DNA of 64,000 nt from Chamaecyparis obtusa. Lineage: Eukaryota > Streptophyta > Pinopsida > Cupressales > Cupressaceae. The DNA lies in NCBI GenBank assembly GCA_027943335.1, contig BSBK01008409.1, positions 558,001 to 622,000 on the forward strand, read 5' to 3'. The notes below the pieces were generated by a model. It saw only the letters and a list, made by a program, of their open reading frames with translations, was not told the DNA's origin and ran no database searches. Shown piece by piece: positions 25,579 through 37,489 of this stretch; positions within the stretch are counted from its first letter, which is position 1; every line of letters begins with the position of its first letter. A program made the position numbers and the translations under genes.

Positions 25579-27605
25579 ATGGGATCAAAGAAATGCAAAA
25601 AGAGGATAAGAAAGGTTTTGTCAACTGAGGAGGTTGCAACAAATAGAGAGAAGAAGGCAAAAAGACAACGAGAAAGAATTCAAAAATAGAATAATGTTGG
25701 AGCATTGAGTTCAACAATTGTTTCAAAAGAGGACAACAATGAAGACACCATGATGGATGTAGAGGTTGAAGAAGAAAATACAATAGAAGAAAATTCAAGT
25801 GCATCTTCTAATCCAGTATTGGATACAGGTATGTCTTCATAGCCAAATGTAACTTATTTTGATAAAGAAGTTCATCATTTGCTAGAAGAAGGTTACAATA
25901 TAAATGATCTAAATTTTATTCTTGAAAATATATTAACAAATTTAATTGCACATCAAACTCCACAAATTAGTAATGTTAATCATAATGATAAAGAGATTGA
26001 AAGTTAAACCCCGATTGAAAGTGAAATTCAAACACCAATTCAAATTGAAATCAACAATGTGAATGTAGACATAGAAACACCAATTGAGAAAGAAACTCCT
26101 TTGAATGATAATGAAATGAATGAACAATTTCAAATTAAAAGTGATGTGCTAGAAAATTTACGTGGTTTGGTTTCATAGAGACAAATTAGGACACACGCGA
26201 CCAGATTGTTTATACAATTTTTTTATTATAAGAAATTTGGGTTTCAATGTCAACTAATGTTATGATTCATTAAAATGTCTAAAATGCAAAAATTGATGAA
26301 GAGGTTAGGCATTTACGTGAAATCCAAGAAGAAGGATGAGTCTCTAAAACAAGTCATATCAAATATTTCTAGTGCCTTTCACACAATCCAAAAGAAAAGT
26401 CATTCTAAAGATAGTAATGCGGCACGACGAGCAATAACAACATCTTTACTAAACAAAACTACTACTGATAAAAGAATGATTTCAAACATAAGTGGATATA
26501 TTAATATTCATTGTAAAACTTTAACAAGAGTTGTAAAGATAAGAGTTAACTTTGAAAGTGATCTGACAAACCATTTATGGACCTTCAGTGGTAGACTCTC
26601 GAGGTCTGACATGAAACTTACTGGTGAAGTCAAAACTTTGATTAAAATTTTTTGGCATGATAATACAAGAGTATCCCCTAATGCTAGAGATGTTCTTAAA
26701 TTAAGAGTCAGTTCAAAAGTTTGCGATCCACATCAAAAACACCTTTTGGATATGACTCAAATTGAATTGTATAAAAAATTTGTGGATGATAAGGTGTTAA
26801 CTATTAGTATTAGTCAAAGATCTTTTGAAAAATGTAAGGCATGGTATGTAAGGATTAACAAGGAAAGAATCACCTATTGTTGCAAAACTCATGTTCAATT
26901 TCATTATCATTATGATATTTTTTGATCTATACATTCTACCATGCATACTAATGAAATGTTGTATGAATGTGGTATAAATATACCACCTCAAACTATAAAG
27001 GAGTTTATATCAAGTTTGTTTGTAACCCACCTAATGAGAAATTTTATCTTTTGAATGCATGTATTTTTGGTGTATTTGATGTATGTGAAAATCTTATATT
27101 ATTAGATGAATGTTTGGATGAAAATATTTCAATTGATTTTGGACAACAATTAGTTGATGTACAAAGATTTAAAACTATTGAGTATCCATTGAAAGATGAA
27201 AATGTTGGAAAATAAAGTGATCTAATAACTAAAAAATTTAGTGTTCATACTTTTATGAATGAATTCAAGAGTAGGGTTGTACTTAAATATGTGAAACACT
27301 CTCAAAATTATAGATGGCATGATGGACAATTTCACATATGCAAGAATTCATTTCCAATTGGTAGAATAATTTCAGTCATTAACTTTGTAGAGAACTACAC
27401 ACTTGCACCACAAGATGAGATCCAACCACAATATTATAATTCAGTGCAAGTAACAATTTTTGTTCATATTGTCTATAGACATGCACCTAATAGTACAAAA
27501 GAGGATCCAAAAATATTGAGAGAGTACCATTTCTATATGAGTGATAATAAATTACACTCATCATAGTTTGTCCAGTATTGCTTTAAGACCTTTTATGAAA
27601 ATTTA
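25579..27605 (+). pseudogene. Degenerate gene of an uncharacterised mobile-element protein family
   Basis: Frame 1 runs from ATG 25579 through an acidic, low-complexity N-terminus with several stops into a cleaner block (26275-26925). This block has LWTFSGRLSRSD, then VSPNARDVLKLRV, then CKAWYVRINKERITYCCKTH. A frameshift near 26930-26970 moves to another frame (26967-27605), which carries YRWHDGQFH, VINFVENYTLAPQDEIQPQY and EYHFYMSDNKLHSS, with a stop at an expected Gln. From memory the block order matches a widespread uncharacterised family, seen in mosses among others, with conserved WYVRR / CCCKYH and D-F-x-E-N-Y...D blocks that look RNase H-like. Here the first Asp is Asn. A transposase role is inference. 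The 3' end meets the TG repeat. Confidence 0.6.
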
Positions 27606-27622
27606 TGTGTGTGTGTGTGTGC

Positions 27623-27657
<35 letters not shown>
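27606..27657. repeat. (GT)n(GA)n compound microsatellite
   Basis: A GT run with one GC interruption passes directly into a GA run. It marks the junction between the degenerate gene upstream and the Copia C relic downstream. Confidence 0.97.
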
Positions 27658-27714
27658 TTTTAGTTGTGTCTAGGTTTAGGGTGAACTAGGAAGTTATGCA
27701 GAAGTGATGTAGGG

Positions 27715-29220
27715 TAAAACCATAAAGAAGTGGGAGCAAGGAATGAAAGAGGAGATGGATTTATTGATACAAAATCAAACTTGGGAGTTAGTTTAATTTT
27801 CTGAAGACAAGGGATTGCCTAAAACATGGGTTTACAAGTTAAAGGAAGAATAGGGAGGCAAGAAAAGATACAAGGTCAGACTTGTGGTAAAAGGTTTTGC
27901 ATAGAAAAAGGTTATTGATTTTGATGAAATGTTTTCTCATATTGTTAAGATGACTTCAATTAAAACTATTTTAAGTCTTGTGGCTACAAAATATTTTCAT
28001 ATGAAATAATTATATTTCAAGATAGCTTTTCTCCATGGAGATTTGTAGGAAGATATTTATATGCAACAACCATAAGGGCATGAGGTCAAAGGTAAGGAGG
28101 AATTAGTGTATAGGTTGAAGAAGAGATTTTTTGGGATGAAATAAGCACCTCGATAATGGTATTTTAAATTTGATAGGTTTATGGATGAACAAGGGTACAA
28201 TAGATGTCATTTTGATCATTATCTTAATTTTAAGAGATTTGATAATGCTATCTATATTATCTTGTTATTAAATGTTGATGATATTCTTATTGTCAAGTTG
28301 AATATGCAACATATAAATGCCCTTAAATAGAAATCAACATAGTCATTTTCTATGAAAGATTTGGGTGCAACAAAAAAAATCCTTGGTATGAGGATATTTG
28401 TAGATAGAAAAAATCACACATTGACATTATATCAAGTGATTACATATAGAAGGTGTTGAAAATATTTCAAATGAAAGATAAATAAAATGAGTTAGTACAC
28501 CTTTACATACCCATTTTAAATTGTCTAAGGAGATGCACCCCAAGGCACAATAGGAGATGAAGTACATGTATAAGGTTTCATACTCTTGAGCACTTGGCAA
28601 CTTGATGTATGCCATGGTGTTTAAAAGGCCATATCTAGAACATGCAGTAGGAGTTGTGAGAAAGTGTAAGAATTATCATAGAAAAGAGAATTGGAATGCA
28701 GTAAAGTAAATTCTTAGGTATTTGACCTATACAACTTAGTACTTATGTTTTGGAGGCTCTCATTCCACTTTACAAGGCTATGTTGATTCAAATTTAGTAG
28801 GAGATATTGATAGTACAAGGAGCACTACAAGGTATGTTTATACTATAGGTGGCACAATAGTAAGATGGTTTTCTATATTGCAAAATATTTTAGCACTTTC
28901 AACAATGTAAGAAGAATATTTTACTTCTATAAAGGCTAGTAAGGATATGATTTGGTTACAAAGGTTTATGGATGAATTTGGAAAGACACAAGAGAATAAT
29001 AGGTTGTATAGTGATAGTTAGAGTGAAATTAATCTTACAAAGAAATTAAACCTTCACTCTAAGAAGAAACACATACAACCATTTCATATGCTCAGTTTTG
29101 GAGGATGGAGATTTAAAGTTGGAGAAGATACACGCTAGCAAGAATCCTATAGATATGTTGACCAAGATAGTAAGTCAAGAGGAACTAAATTATTTCTTGG
29201 TTTCTATTGGTATTGAAGCT
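27715..29220 (+). pseudogene. Copia RT/RNase H relic (element C)
   Basis: The RT and RNase H part of a Copia pol, without gag, protease or integrase. It begins KKWEQGMKEEMDLLIQNQTW, then has KGLPKTWVYKLK, KIAFLHGDL, LNVDDILIV (the YVDD catalytic box with N for Y), FSMKDLG and ILGM. A frame change follows, then the RNase H part GYVDSNLVGDID, STRSTTRYVY and KKKHIQPFHM. Stops occur mostly where Gln is expected. A polypurine tract and probable LTR follow at 29313. Confidence 0.85.
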
Positions 29221-29312
29221 TGATCATAGTGGAAATGAGAGATAATCCAGTCTAGGCGCATTAATCCAGTTGGAGCTATAGGGAAAACATCACTGTTACA
29301 AGATCAATATCC

Positions 29313-31856
29313 AAGTGGGAGATTGTTCTGGTGTGGAGCTTGATCAGTCTCTAAGTTGGAGATTTTTGGTATATGGTGACTAATCATGCTAACACTGTAC
29401 ACTTGTTTGAAAAGAGAGGGGGCTTGAAGGCCCCCCTAAAAGTTTATCTTAAAAGTACAAGAATATAATAATACAAGTACAAGGATATAGGTACAATAAA
29501 AGGTTATGAGTATACATTTTAGGGTTAGGTTAATGATGCAGAGAATCATGGAAACCCAACCAATCTTATAGGATCATGCTGATCCAAACATCATTTTCAT
29601 CATATTCATCATCAAGTTCAACAAGATAGAGGCAAAATCATTCAACCAACTTCTTTGACATATTGTCTTTACCAATTCCTTACTACTAGCATCCAACTAA
29701 CATAAGGATTCTCAGACTCCAAGAATGTAATTTATTTCTTTCAATAAGGCATCTGAATCATAGAATTATCATAATACTGACCACATCAAACATTAGGCCT
29801 ATCAGACCATACCTGTGACAAATCCCAATATTCACAATGTCTTTTAACAATCATCATTTGAAATGAAATAGAAACAAAAACTTATCAAAAAACAATAAAA
29901 AGTATATTGACTTCTACCATTACCTTTCATGAATCAATGGATCCTTTGCTTATTTGTTCCAAAAGGTCCTTGCATGATGACCACAAGACATGGAAATTAT
30001 TGTCCACTATCATAATCATTGGTCACAATAATATAACCCTGATCATACCTCAAGAAGGAAACATCAAATCATTCAACCACCCACAAGGTAGCAATCTATC
30101 ATGTCCACAAACTTTTAGGATTATCAAAGGGTGATAGACAACTTCCTTTAATAATATAGCTTTGCAGTCCTAACTGTCACTATTTAGACAGTATCAAATA
30201 TGAATTTGGTGAGAAGCCCTAAACAAAAAAGTATCAAACCCTTGTCCATAGGTTAGAAGGGTATTGAATCAATGCAGATCCATTAGAGCTTTCATTGATA
30301 AACATTGTGTCAAGGGCTAATAACTCAACAAAGAATTCCCATTTATTAGGACTATCATTATCCTAACAGTTTAGACTGTACTCATAACATTAGAGCCAAA
30401 CCACTACAAATTAATTTTCCATGCATGTTTCAGGGAGTGTTTTATATGTCTCAACCCTATACAATCTTGTTATGCCATTCAAAAACCCTTTAGAAATCAA
30501 TAATTAACAAAACAATCCAATAAACCATTAAAACACTAAAAATCCATAGAGTGACCCTACTAGGGCATCAAGTTTCTCATTAACCACCTATTATTTCAAT
30601 CCCAAACCCATTGCACTAGAAAGGTGACTCAAAGTTATATTAGATTTCATAGTTAGAGGATTTTTCAATGGTGCAAATAGAATATATCAATTCATCTTTC
30701 ATCAAACCCTTGTCAGTGAGGTTTTAAAATAGTTTTCAGAAAACTCAGTCATTCTCATGATATAATCCACGACCATTTCTCAAATTAAGTTTACAACATA
30801 TTTAACTCACCATAATACAAGTTAAAATAGGTTTTTGAGCCTATTCAATCCAAATGACAAATGAGATATACCTTGGAACAATAGAAAAATGTGACTGTTG
30901 TAGGAAACTATCAAGAATCTAGGATAAAACATCAATTTCATTTATTGATTATTCATTCAAAATACATTAAAAATGATTATCATAAAAAATAATTCATTTC
31001 CTACTCCTTCAACTGTCATTAAATGAAATATTTGCATCCAGAACTGATGTACAAACTCAATAATTGTCAACAACCCGCTGAATTGTGTGACAGTAAGAGG
31101 CTTTACTGATCTAACCGTACAAAACCTTCCTCCAACCTAGTCACTAAATTGATCTCAAACATTCAAGGGTATATATAATACTTTATCATCTCATAACTGA
31201 TTCAATTGTCCCTAAGACCGAATTCATACTTAGACAACATTTTATGCACTTTTTTTGCTTGACAACATTTCTTGACACATTAATTTTTTTTGTATTTGAA
31301 CCCAAAACTTAGCAAAAATTTTCATGGAAAATTTAAACATTCTAAGATGGTCTCATTAAGGAAATTTAAATCTATTTCATCCTTCCTTAGGCATTTTTGC
31401 ACAATTTGACCTTCTTGACCCTACTAGGACCCTATTGCACAATTGTCTATTTGTTACAATTGGCTTGCATAGCCTTACACAATGATTCACAATGACTCTA
31501 GATGCATTAAAATGACCTAATATACTTTAAATATTAATTAAATTTCTCATGGCATGACTTTGACCTCCTAGAACTAGGTTCTCCTACACCAGTTAATTTT
31601 GTTAGCCAATTTTTATTTTTATAAACCATCAAAAAGGGGCCTATAAATAAGTGGTTGTAAAATGATCTAAGTGCAAGATCAAAGATTGTAATTTTATCTT
31701 AATTTTATAATAAAATAATTCAATTATTATTTCTCTAGTTTTTGTAGCCCATATTAGGCGAACCACGTTAAATATTTGTATTTTTATATTTATGTCTTTC
31801 TTATTTCTGCACTATCTTAATATTGTTTGGTGCTCATATATGCCAAAAACCTAACA
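29313..31856 (+). mobile_element. Polypurine tract and probable 3' LTR of Copia C
   Basis: AAGTGGGAGAT (29313-29323) precedes TGTTCTGGTGTGGAGC, a typical Copia LTR start. Near the other end are CCTATAAATA (about 31639), AGGCGAACCACGTTAAAT and the final CCTAACA (31850-31856), typical of Copia U5 ends. If these are one LTR it spans 2.5 kb, unusually long, so 29400-31580 may hold a nested non-coding insert. No 5' LTR was found. About 29417-29442 forms a short GGGGGCTTGAAGGCCCCC hairpin. Confidence 0.5.
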
Positions 31857-32889
31857 ATTTTTGCATATACGATTAAGATTTAAAGAATATAGCACCATAA
31901 TAATTCATATGATTAATTCTCAAGTAAGATCTCAAGCATTCTAAGGCATTTTCAAGGAAATCTTCTCCATGGGTCAACCTTCTTTCCCTCATTGAAGGTT
32001 AAGCAAAGTGATCCACCCTGAAGGAAAAAGATCTTAGAAAAATAATCCATCTACATATATTCAAGAACATACATTATTCAATCATTCAAATCCTCATCCA
32101 TTCAAGCCATCCTTCTCTCTCTCTCTCTCTCTAGTCAAGAATGGTGGCAAACTACAACATCCATTATGTAAGGCTTTGTCTTTCATGATTTCCTTTTGGG
32201 TTTTTGTGTATAGTCAAAGCTATTGCATTAAAATACTTGATTACATTCAAAGATGCATTTTCATTTCCAAGATATAATACACTTCATGTTTCAAATCCAC
32301 CCTATTATCTATGATAGCATGCTCTCTTTTATTTGATTTCATTTCAAGGTTGATTCCAAATCAAGGTTTAAATATGGAAAACCCCTTTCTACCCAATAAT
32401 CTTGTCTTTTTATATGTGTCAGAATAGGTGGCACACACACAAACATGAATCTAGAAAGTTCATGACCTTGTAGGTAGTGTAAAACTAAGTTCAATTAAAA
32501 CTATAATGAACTAGTTAGCTTAGGTGACCTCCTCTCAAGAACAAGTCAACTGAGGTGACCTCTTCCCTCCAAAACCGCATCAAACTAAAATCATAGGTTA
32601 GTTCCATCTTATATTTTTTTTTTCCAATGTCTATATGGAGCCATCTATTTACTATCAGTATGTGCAAAAAAGTCAATAATTTCCTCCATTTCATCTTAGT
32701 TTTCATATCTCCCTATCATATTTCCATATTATTGAAGAATAGAACTTTGATAACCTAAAGTATTTTGGATTTTTCCTTTCGATATGTCCCTAGAGTTAAA
32801 TGAGTAAATTTTACTTTTTATAATTAATGTATTACTCTGAGACCTTGGCATAAAAATTTAAATAGGTCTTTCATTTATTTTCCTCTACC
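31857..32889. other. Non-coding stretch with CT repeat
   Basis: No gene seen. A CT microsatellite lies at about 32111-32132. The segment 31900-32420 shares word order with 8160-8830, including AAGGTTGATTC and GGAAAACCCCTTT. Confidence 0.4.
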
Positions 32890-35333
32890 ATCGATATTAT
32901 TCCAAATGGAATTGTATTATCTACAAACTACTATATAACAGGAGTGGTGATCGTGGATGCGATTTGAGACCCTTAGGGAAACCATCTTTAAAAAGTCATA
33001 GAATTTTTTTACCAGATACTTCAGCTAGCATGATAATGAGATAAGAGGAGAGAGGTTCCACCTATCAGATACCTTTTTCAACCCCAAATAAATCCCTAAG
33101 ATTGCAATTAATAGGGATAAATAATTTGACTATAGTAACACATCCCTTAACTAGACATATCAAATTGTCTTGACATCCCATCTTCTTGAGGAATTTAAAA
33201 AGAAAGTCCCATCTTACCCATTATAGGCCTTATATATATCGAGATTGAGTGGTGATAGTTGCATCTAGGATTTTTCAACCTAGGAAAAATCCTTTTTGGT
33301 TCCTATTGATGAGAGTATCCAGCATAGGCTTAATTTGATTCACCAAAACTTTGGAGAAAATATTATAGATTGTATTGCACAAACTAATCGGTCTAAATTT
33401 GATATCTTGGATGGAACAAAGACCTTCATAATCAAACCAATAAAAGATTTTTTTTAACTTCTTTAGCATTTTACTGATGCATTAAAATTCCTTGGTGGCC
33501 ATAGTTATATCATACTCTACTACAACCAATAATTTTTGAAATAATGTAAAGGGAAAACATTGGGCCTAAGGAAAAACTACTACTTATGATAATTTTTCTA
33601 TGGGATTTTCCATAGAAAAAGTAGTAGTTTAACGTCATCATCAGATATAGGAAAAAATTTGAGAATTGTCATCTAGAGACAAATTTATGGTAAGTTTTTT
33701 AATAGCTGATCTTCCAAGCTAGTGTCAAATTCCATGCCATTTACCATGTCATCTTGATAAGAGTATTCATGTGCATTTCTGGATTTGATTGTGTATGTTT
33801 TTAAGCATCAACATTTTGGATCACACTCCATGATCCATCATCATGAAGAGAAAGTGCAAGAATGTAAAAATAAAGATGCAGACCAAGCCTATCTCAAGAG
33901 ATATAAGGAGAGGAAATGGCCCAGAAAGCATAGTTTTCTTGGCCATTTCCTCTCCTTATATCTCTTGAGTTAGACTTGGTCTGCATCTTTATTTTTACAT
34001 TCTTTCACTTTCTCTTCCTGATGATGGATCACAGAGTGTGATCCAAAATGTTGATGCTTAAAAACATACACAATCAAATCCAGAAATGCACATGAACATT
34101 TGAAATGGATTGTGGAAATCTGATACTATTAATTGATAAGAGTAGTTAGAAGACACAATGCCCAACTAAAGATCATCCATGATTGTTTGATCATTTTCAT
34201 CCTTTAGCAAATAGATAGTATTCCTCTTCCTATGTTTGAGAGTATATTGATGAAAAAATAAAGTTTCTTTCTCTCTCTTTCAACCATTGGATCCCACTCT
34301 TCTTCTTCTAGTATATTTCTTCCATCTTCATTTTTTCTTTATATTTTCCCCTCAAGGATTCCTCTTTTGTGTGTCACCTCAAAATAGTCCCCATTAGTAA
34401 TTTGTATTTGGATGTTGGGTAATTTAGTATTTATTTCCTTCTTAACCAAGAAAATATACCCAAAGGTGAACTTGTTACAACCTTTAACCTTTTCCCTTAT
34501 AAGGTTCAATTTATAGGGCACTATACATAGTAGTACCCTAGAAAGGAGTGCTCCACTAATTGTGAATATAGTTCTTAAAGTCTAGGTGTGTAGACCACAT
34601 GATTTCATAATGCAAAGGAATTTATCCCTACTAGGTTGACAAACCCAAACTAGCACAATGAGGTTATGGTGTGAAAAAGCTCTTGCTAGTGTATAGAGAG
34701 TGGAGTGGAAACCATTATCCTAATTTGATGAGGATAGAAACCAATCCTATTTTACCTAAATGAGAATATCATCCTTCCTATAGTTAGACTGGGTGAAGTG
34801 ATGACCAAAAAATAAATGTACATTGGGCCCATTATGTTAATGAATTAATTCGCTAGATCCATAATGTTGTTGGTTTAGTCCACTAGACCACCCAAAGAGA
34901 AAAAGAGAGGCATTAAAGTCACCATAAATTATCTAGTGGGTCTCCTAATCTACTAGCGGTTGTAAGGAAATATTCTCCCCAATAGCCTTGTGACCGTTGC
35001 AAGAGTTGGGGACAAAAACATTTTCCAAGCACTATATCCTTGCGGATAATAGAATTTAACTATCAAACTATTTGTAGAAAAGGACAAAAAGGATCTATAA
35101 TTTTTTTGGGGGGCCCATGTAATAAGAACACCACCCAAGACACAATTTGCATCAATAACATGAAAATTTTCACCCAACCAAATGTTGTCAATAATATATT
35201 GAAAACTATCTTTAGTGATTTCAACTTCCTGAAGTAAGAATATATCAATCTTCTTCTCAAATAAGAAAATTTTGAGAGCATATTGTTTTTGAGGGCTATT
35301 GAGACCTCTCATGTTCCAATATACAAACTTCAA
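32890..35333 (-). pseudogene. L1-type LINE relic (endonuclease and reverse transcriptase)
   Basis: The minus strand opens with an apurinic endonuclease N-terminus, FVYWNMRGLNSPQKQ and IFLLQEVEI (35333-34953). A linker follows, NLIREKVKGCNKFTFGYIF (34521-34339). RT begins IKFRPISLCNTIYNIFSKVL ... RNQKGFFLG (33469-33275). Below 33275, broken frames still read like L1 RT (CVTIVKLFIPINC, then an eroded QGDPLSPYLF-like stretch, about 33170-32960). ORF1 and the 3' tail were not identified. The body is interrupted between linker and RT by the foldback at 33766-34096. Confidence 0.85.
33766..34096. repeat. 331-bp near-perfect foldback element
   Basis: Two 156-bp arms (33766-33921 and 33941-34096) flank a 19-bp loop. 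I count about six mismatches between arms (about 96% identity). The outer arm carries the TTTTGGATCACACTNNNTGATCCATCATCA motif shared with the element at 6238-6421. The inner arm (TAAAAATAAAGATGCAGACC ... GGAAATGGCC) is absent there. It lies within the LINE relic, so it inserted after the LINE. A target-site duplication was not resolved. Confidence 0.93.
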
Positions 35334-35924
35334 TTGTAAATTTTTGATGATGATTTGAGGTTCATTTTCCTTCCATTAGCAATTTTCCTTACAACTTCCT
35401 TTGAGCATGTGAGTCTCTTCGAAGGGCGAAGAACCTTTTCTTCCATCCCCACATCAATATTCTTGTTTCTTATCTTCTTGTTGTGAGTTCTCCCCTTCCC
35501 CATCTAATTGTACATGCAATTTGGCACCAATAAAATAATATAGCCTGAGAGTGAGTTTATTTTTAATAGTGAAGATATAATGGGAACCTTAGGTGAGATA
35601 ACCCCTTCCACGTAGGTGCATTTAGGCACAAAGTTAGGGGTCACATGGAAAATGAAGGGATTTCTCCCTCTTCAAGATTTTGGTCAAAGATTAGGGTACT
35701 AAACTCTCAATTAGGCTACTTTGTGGGATTGACAACCTTAGTCAATGTTTCCATTATTGCAAGAATCCCTTTAGTCAAAGGGTATTCAATACCCACCTTG
35801 TCTACCTATTGTGAATTGTTGAATCATTGACCAACAAGATTTTCTCCTTTATAAGGTGGATTGGTTCTTTTAACTATGGAGGTTTTTTTGTAGGGGCTTT
35901 GTAGTCAATGATTAGAGGTCCCTA
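35334..35924. other. Probable LINE 5' remnant or unannotated flank
   Basis: Follows the LINE endonuclease start on the minus strand. This is where LINE ORF1 or the 5' UTR would lie, but no ORF1 motif is legible. Confidence 0.3.
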
Positions 35925-36637
35925 TGAATCAAAAATCCATAATGCGAAGTGTTGGAACTTTATGTTGATGCTCCCCTTTTCCTCTCCATGGTGGTATCTT
36001 TTCTAGCAGTGAGGTTTTCCATTTGTTGGCATGACGTTCATCTTGGCTATGGCTTTGAAAAATGTTCACCAGAGTTCCCATTGAGGTGCCACATGTCCCT
36101 CAGGAGCTTAATTTTTTCTCTTCCACAGTGGGCCTGGGTTTTCTTTTGTGAATGACACAAAGTCATCTCACGGATGATCAAAGAAGGTGCATTTTTCTTT
36201 AGAGGCAGTTTCCTCAATTGAGTGTTGTGTGTCCTCATTTTTCTAGCCGAATCTTTTTGTTGGTGGGTCTCAATGCCTTTTGGGAAAAACATGTGGGCAT
36301 CTCATGGATTTTTTAAAGGTTTCAGATTTCATTCAAAGAGAGCCTCAGAGATTGTCTTCCATGTTCCATTTTTGTTATAACCGCACTTTGCGATGCATCT
36401 AGTTGCACATATTCATCATTCTTTTGGTTTTGGCCAAGTTCTCAATGAAAATACTTCCATGATTACTGAGGAGTGGTAGATGAGCATAATAATGGAGAAT
36501 TTGTTTCTGTAGGAACAAAACATAGGTCAAATGTTAGTTTTCTAGGGTTAGCCATGTGACCTAACATAAAAAGCCTAGAAGAATGGAACATGTAGGATTC
36601 TATCTAATCCACTTTCTATTAGATTTTTTAGGAAGCT

Positions 36638-36680
<43 letters not shown>

Positions 36681-37283
36681 CATTTAAATGTGAAGAAAAG
36701 AGGGAGACCTTAGACTTAACTTTGGCAGAAATAGATTAGGACTCTTGTAGAAGTATTTTCAAAAGGCTTCGTCTTATTTTGTAAGCCTAAACTGTAATAG
36801 GTAGCTTGAAATATTAATAAAAAATTGATCAAGCTTTCATCCCTTTGATTTTAGAGTTTTTGGTGCTCATAAATATTTTTGTGTTGTTTAAATGCAATCT
36901 CTGACTTTAGTGCATCGGTGTTTAAGCTTTGCTAGATAGATTATGTGTTCATGCTTCTTTATTTTGTGAGTGTATTGCATGGTTCACTCTATGTCTTTTA
37001 TTTATTGTGTTGATGTATTTTAACAACTATTCCTAAGCCTATAGGCTGCAAAGTTTCCTTGATATTTCATTTCTTAAAATAGTTTGTGTGTTTTGATTTT
37101 ATTTAAGAATTCCAAAATGTTGGTGTCTCACCTTAATAGGGTTATCTTTATTTCCCTTTTTCTCCCAAGTATGAAGAGCCAGCTTCTAAAATCCCAAATG
37201 TCATTTAGTGAAAATGCATAACATCCCACACTCATTGAACTTCCCATATATGGTTCACCTAGAAGAAATTCTAGGCATCAACA
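35925..37283 (+). mobile_element. Left LTR of the Gypsy-like element
   Basis: It aligns with 39071-40152 to about 37032. The end is placed at CATCAACA (37283), 7 bases before a primer-site-like sequence, giving about 1.36 kb. The TATA region is an expanded AT run (36640-36679, 40 bp), against about 10 bp of TATATA at 39790-39799 in the right LTR. Confidence 0.6.
36640..36679. repeat. (AT)n microsatellite at LTR TATA position
   Basis: A 40-bp AT run. Flanks match the other LTR, whose run is about 10 bp, so this microsatellite grew from the promoter's TATA motif or shrank in the partner. Confidence 0.9.
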
Positions 37284-37290
37284 GTTTTTC

Positions 37291-37307
37291 TGGCATTCTT
37301 GGTGGGA
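37291..37307 (+). promoter_or_regulatory. Candidate primer binding site
   Basis: TGGCATTCTTGGTGGGA follows AGTTTTTC after the presumed LTR end. It resembles the TGGCNC..ACCGTGGGG primer sites of non-chromoviral Gypsy (Tat/Athila) elements but with several differences. Confidence 0.4.
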
Positions 37308-37489
37308 CAAAGTTATCACAACTATAGAAGAGGTGCCTTCTTCAGTTTTATCATCATTTAAGAGGTAGATCCTAATCACTTGACGACTCTATAGCCATAT
37401 TTGGGCTAGTTTCTGATTTTTTGAGTGAGGTTCCCATTTTTATGCACTCTTGTCCCTTGTAAATCCTTCCCCTTCCCCTATGGGATAAA

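Noticed and set aside
36047..36292. Basic 81-codon minus-strand frame as LINE ORF1
   Set aside because: It lies inside the LTR of the Gypsy-like element and has no ORF1 feature.
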